Assembly: GCA_044357345.1 (NCBI GenBank)
Contig: JBIKPR010000055.1
Location: 1 to 19,026 of the forward strand
From: JABMMZ01 sp044357345
GTDB taxonomy: Bacteria > Bacteroidota > Bacteroidia > NS11-12g > UBA955
Direction: 5' to 3'
Length of the DNA: 19,026 bases
Part shown: in pieces, positions 16,647-19,026 of the stretch
How the letters are laid out: the number at the start of each line of letters is the position of its first letter
Position numbering within the stretch: position 1 is the stretch's first letter
Translations under genes and position numbers: made by a program
Notes under the pieces: model-generated
Told to the model about the DNA's origin: nothing
The model's database searches: none
What the model saw: the letters and a program-made list of their open reading frames with translations, nothing else

Positions 16647-17288
16647 ATGGAAACTCCAACAGAAAACAAAATCAACAAAAGAAAACCTGGAAGGCCATCA
16701 ACTAATGATTCCAGAAGAAAGGAAATACTTGAAAAATCTACTGAATGTTTCATAAAATTTGGATTTAACAAAACTACCTTAGATGAAATAGGTGACTCCA
16801 TTGGGTTTAATAAAGCAGCCCTTTATTACTACTTTAAAAACAAAGAAGAGCTTTTCGTTCAAGTAGTCAACAACCAAATAACCATTGGATTAGATAAACT
16901 ACAATCTGATATTTTAAATATGCCTGACGATGAATCTAAAATATTGAAGTATCTTTGGAATAGAACACAAGTCTACACAAATTTGATCAAATTAACCAGT
17001 TTGTCAAATGAAAATATTCTAGACCTAAACAATACTTTTGAAGAAATCTATGCACCATACAAAAAGCTAGAAATAAATTTCCTAAAAGGTATTCTGTCAA
17101 AAACAAACAAAAACAAATCTCAAAATGAACATGACAATTTTGCCGAATTGATTTTAGATTTAGTCAATGCAGTTGGTTTGTCAGCCCTTTTGGTTAGAAA
17201 TATTACAAACCAATCTCAATTTCTTGAGCAGTACAACATCAAGAAAGAAACAATTGTGAGAATGATGCTGAAGGCATACAACATTTAA
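16647..17288 (+). CDS. TetR/AcrR family transcriptional regulator
   Basis: A 213-residue DNA-binding regulator. The basic N-terminus KRKPGRPS (11-18) contains a GRP core that may contact the minor groove. The TetR helix-turn-helix spans about 24-70: RKEILEKSTECFIKFGFNKT, then TLDEIGDSIGFNKAALYYYFKNKEEL, a textbook TetR recognition region. Residues 71-213 are helical and form the ligand/dimer domain, which is too variable to name a ligand. It is divergent from mreB and lies upstream of the archaemetzincin and glycosyltransferase genes on the same strand. It may regulate itself or these neighbours, but no palindromic operator stands out upstream. Confidence 0.9.
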   Translation: METPTENKINKRKPGRPSTNDSRRKEILEKSTECFIKFGFNKTTLDEIGDSIGFNKAALYYYFKNKEELFVQVVNNQITIGLDKLQSDILNMPDDESKILKYLWNRTQVYTNLIKLTSLSNENILDLNNTFEEIYAPYKKLEINFLKGILSKTNKNKSQNEHDNFAELILDLVNAVGLSALLVRNITNQSQFLEQYNIKKETIVRMMLKAYNI

Positions 17289-17326
17289 TTGTTGGCTTTC
17301 ACGAATTATTGCATCTATTTGCAAGC

Positions 17327-17923
17327 ATGAGATTTCCTGGACTGGTTTATATTCTTCTGATTGTAAATTCATGCCAAACAAGCGAAAAACCTTCAAGTAC
17401 ATCAAATCTCCAAATGGTGTATTTTGATGATTTTGATACTTCTGTTATTTATAAATTAACTATTGATATTGAGAAATTTTACAAAATAAAGACTGTCCAA
17501 TTATCTAAAAGCTCTTTACCAAGATCAAGTTATTACAAACCAAGAAACAGATACCGTGCTGACAGTCTCATTCGGTTTCTGAACTCAAAAAAAAAGAACC
17601 GTGACAATATCGTTTTGGGCCTCTGCTCAAAAGACATTTCTGTTTCAATTAACAAAGCAAATGATTGGGGCGTTTTTGGATTCGGCTATTGCCCAGGAAA
17701 TGCTTGTGTAGCATCTACCTTTAGATTGAAGGAAAAAACACTACCAGGATTTTACGCGCGCTTAAAAAATGTTGTTTTACATGAATTAGGCCATAACCTC
17801 GGACTCAGCCATTGCCAAGTTTCGAGCTGTTTAATGGTTGATGCAAAAGGTAAAATGAGCAGTATTGAGGGCGCGAACAAGAAATTATGTGTAAATTGCC
17901 AAGCTCAAATCGATGGCAATTAA
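17327..17923 (+). CDS. Archaemetzincin-family zinc metalloprotease, predicted lipoprotein
   Basis: A 198-residue protein of peptidase family M54. The full family signature HExxHxxGx3Cx4CxMx17CxxC is present: H152, E153, H156, G159, C163, C168, M170, C188 and C191. The two histidines plus a third ligand bind the catalytic zinc, and the four cysteines hold a structural zinc. YRADSLIRFL and LGLCSKDISVSINKANDWG are further conserved blocks. The N-terminus MRFPGLVYILLIVNSC looks like a lipoprotein signal with C16 lipidated, so the enzyme should face outside the cytoplasm. The ATG at 17327 is preferred over the TTG six codons earlier because it gives a normal signal peptide. The gene lies 38 nt after the TetR gene and overlaps the next gene by 11 nt. 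The natural substrate of the family is uncertain. Confidence 0.88.
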   Translation: MRFPGLVYILLIVNSCQTSEKPSSTSNLQMVYFDDFDTSVIYKLTIDIEKFYKIKTVQLSKSSLPRSSYYKPRNRYRADSLIRFLNSKKKNRDNIVLGLCSKDISVSINKANDWGVFGFGYCPGNACVASTFRLKEKTLPGFYARLKNVVLHELGHNLGLSHCQVSSCLMVDAKGKMSSIEGANKKLCVNCQAQIDGN

Positions 17924-19026
17924 TAAAATATCATTTATTTCTGACTCTATCATTCTTAAATTAATTAAGCACAGGTTTTCTTATCTGTATGCTATAGTTG
18001 GTATACTTTTATTCAATGGAGCAAATAAAATCATTGCTTACAACTATGGAAACGCAGAAGGGATTTGGTCTCAAAACATCAATTGTTTAATATTCTATGT
18101 TAATGTTATTGCTTTCATAGCTCTAATTTTATCTCTCTATTACAAAAGCAATAGAATTATAGAACTAAAAATCAACAAAAAAGACTGGTTCTTCCTATTC
18201 ATTTTGGCCCTAGCATTGAGAATATCTTTAGCTTTACTTGGACATAATTATGATTTAGAATCTTTTGAAATCGTAGCTGATATTGTTCTAAAAGGAAAAA
18301 ATATTTATGAGGGGACAGAACGGTATAACTATGGTCCAATTTGGGCATATTTTTTGGCATTTTTAAAGCTTTTGGCAAACATAGGAACTTATAACCAAAA
18401 GGCCTTTCATGTTTATATTGTTATTGCTTTATTTGTAGCAGAAATCTTCCTATACTTAGGCATATTAAAAATATACAAGAGCAACTTTTTCGTATTCCTA
18501 CTTTTATTTAATCCGGTTAGCCTTGTTTTGGTTGGCCACCATTCTCAATTTGACATAATTCCCATTTGCCTTGCATTCTATGCAGCACAAGCAATAAAAA
18601 ATCAAAAAATAAACACAGCAATTATTCTGCTAGGTCTTTCCTTTTGCGCCAAACACATAATGGTCTTTTACCCGCTATTCTTAATCTTTGACAGAAAGAT
18701 CTCAATAATCAACCGTTTAAAACTCTTGGTTATACCAAGTCTGATTTTCGCTATTTCTTTCCTCCCATTCATATCGGCCTTAGAGCCCATTAAAAAAAAC
18801 GTTCTCTCATATCAGTTTAACCACAATCAAACTCTATTAAAACATCTATTGGACATCGTTGTCCCATCTTTTGTTTATAAAACCAGTCTAATCATTCCTT
18901 TCGGTTTTCTACAAGGCTATAAACTAATTTGGATAGCATTATTCCCAATACTTGGGTATTACACAGCTAAAAGGCAGATTCAAAATCCATATTTCATTTA
19001 TTTGATTTGCATCGTTGCAAGTTCAC
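17913..19026 (+). CDS. GT-C-type integral membrane glycosyltransferase, N-terminal part (truncated by window edge)
   Basis: An open frame of 371 codons that leaves the window at its right end. The product is very hydrophobic, with about nine or more membrane helices. The first extracytoplasmic loop holds D114 in NYDLESFEIVADIVLKGKNIYE, followed by YNYGPIWAYFLAFL. A later segment reads LVGHHSQFDIIPICLAFY. An acidic residue in the first loop and a xHxQFDxIP segment are common in GT-C transferases that use polyprenyl-phosphate sugars (mannosyltransferase/GT87-like). The acceptor and sugar are unknown. The ATG at 17913 overlaps the archaemetzincin stop by 11 nt in another frame, suggesting translational coupling. 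Codon use looks like the neighbouring genes. Confidence 0.65.
   Translation, partial: MAINKISFISDSIILKLIKHRFSYLYAIVGILLFNGANKIIAYNYGNAEGIWSQNINCLIFYVNVIAFIALILSLYYKSNRIIELKINKKDWFFLFILALALRISLALLGHNYDLESFEIVADIVLKGKNIYEGTERYNYGPIWAYFLAFLKLLANIGTYNQKAFHVYIVIALFVAEIFLYLGILKIYKSNFFVFLLLFNPVSLVLVGHHSQFDIIPICLAFYAAQAIKNQKINTAIILLGLSFCAKHIMVFYPLFLIFDRKISIINRLKLLVIPSLIFAISFLPFISALEPIKKNVLSYQFNHNQTLLKHLLDIVVPSFVYKTSLIIPFGFLQGYKLIWIALFPILGYYTAKRQIQNPYFIYLICIVASS

Noticed and set aside
16520..16801. Open frame of 93 codons on the minus strand upstream of mreB
   Set aside because: It overlaps the start of the TetR-type gene, whose product has a clear helix-turn-helix. The minus-strand translation has no recognisable domain.
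17181..17405. Open frame of 74 codons on the minus strand
   Set aside because: It is antisense to the TetR gene end and the archaemetzincin signal peptide region, both well supported. The product has no family features.
1..19026. Mobile elements, CRISPR arrays, tRNA or rRNA genes, phage or defence genes
   Set aside because: No direct repeat arrays, transposase or integrase motifs, cloverleaf-like sequences or defence-family motifs were recognised on either strand.

Overview
The window looks like chromosomal DNA of a member of the phylum Bacteroidota. It is AT-rich, and its promoters resemble the Bacteroidetes TTTG/TAnnTTTG type (a perfect example lies at 1569-1599). Shine-Dalgarno sequences are not evident. 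Several families are typical of the phylum: DUF4175, DUF4468, DUF4834, exported archaemetzincin and an LTA4H-like lipoprotein aminopeptidase. The exact genus cannot be told from the sequence.

Layout. 1-1490 (minus) is the N-terminal part of a DUF4175 membrane protein that runs off the left edge. 1631-3573 (plus) holds an exported thioredoxin-like protein followed closely by the 23S rRNA methyltransferase RlmD. 3574-7725 (minus) is a two-gene unit: a lipoprotein M1 aminopeptidase, then a secreted protein with a helical repeat-like N-terminal part and a CAP domain. 7863-8615 (plus) is a secreted DUF4468-like protein. 8626-10268 (minus) holds a hotdog thioesterase, isochorismate synthase (both probably for menaquinone synthesis) and a small DUF4834 protein. 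10258-10905 (plus) is a histidine phosphatase whose start overlaps the thioesterase start and whose end overlaps the rodA end. 10897-16511 (minus) is the complete rod-shape operon mreB-mreC-mreD-mrdA(PBP2)-rodA, packed with 3-nt gaps or a 4-nt overlap. 16647-19026 (plus) holds a TetR-type regulator, an archaemetzincin with a lipoprotein signal, and a GT-C-like membrane glycosyltransferase that runs off the right edge.

How the genes work together. The mre operon encodes the elongasome: the MreB filament, the MreC/MreD linkers, the PBP2 transpeptidase and the RodA glycosyltransferase, so the cell is probably rod-shaped. The isochorismate synthase/thioesterase pair fits menaquinone synthesis. 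The rest are single housekeeping or envelope genes. No RNA gene, mobile element, CRISPR array, phage gene or long repeat was seen, and no gene-free stretch exceeds 300 bases. The three sizeable gaps (1491-1630, 7726-7862, 16512-16646) are divergent promoter regions.

I found no convincing new multi-gene system. The observations most worth checking are the His-to-Asn change in the thioesterase active site, a lysine-rich insertion in RodA, the aminopeptidase/CAP pair, the lipoprotein archaemetzincin, and the overlapping divergent starts at 10258-10268.
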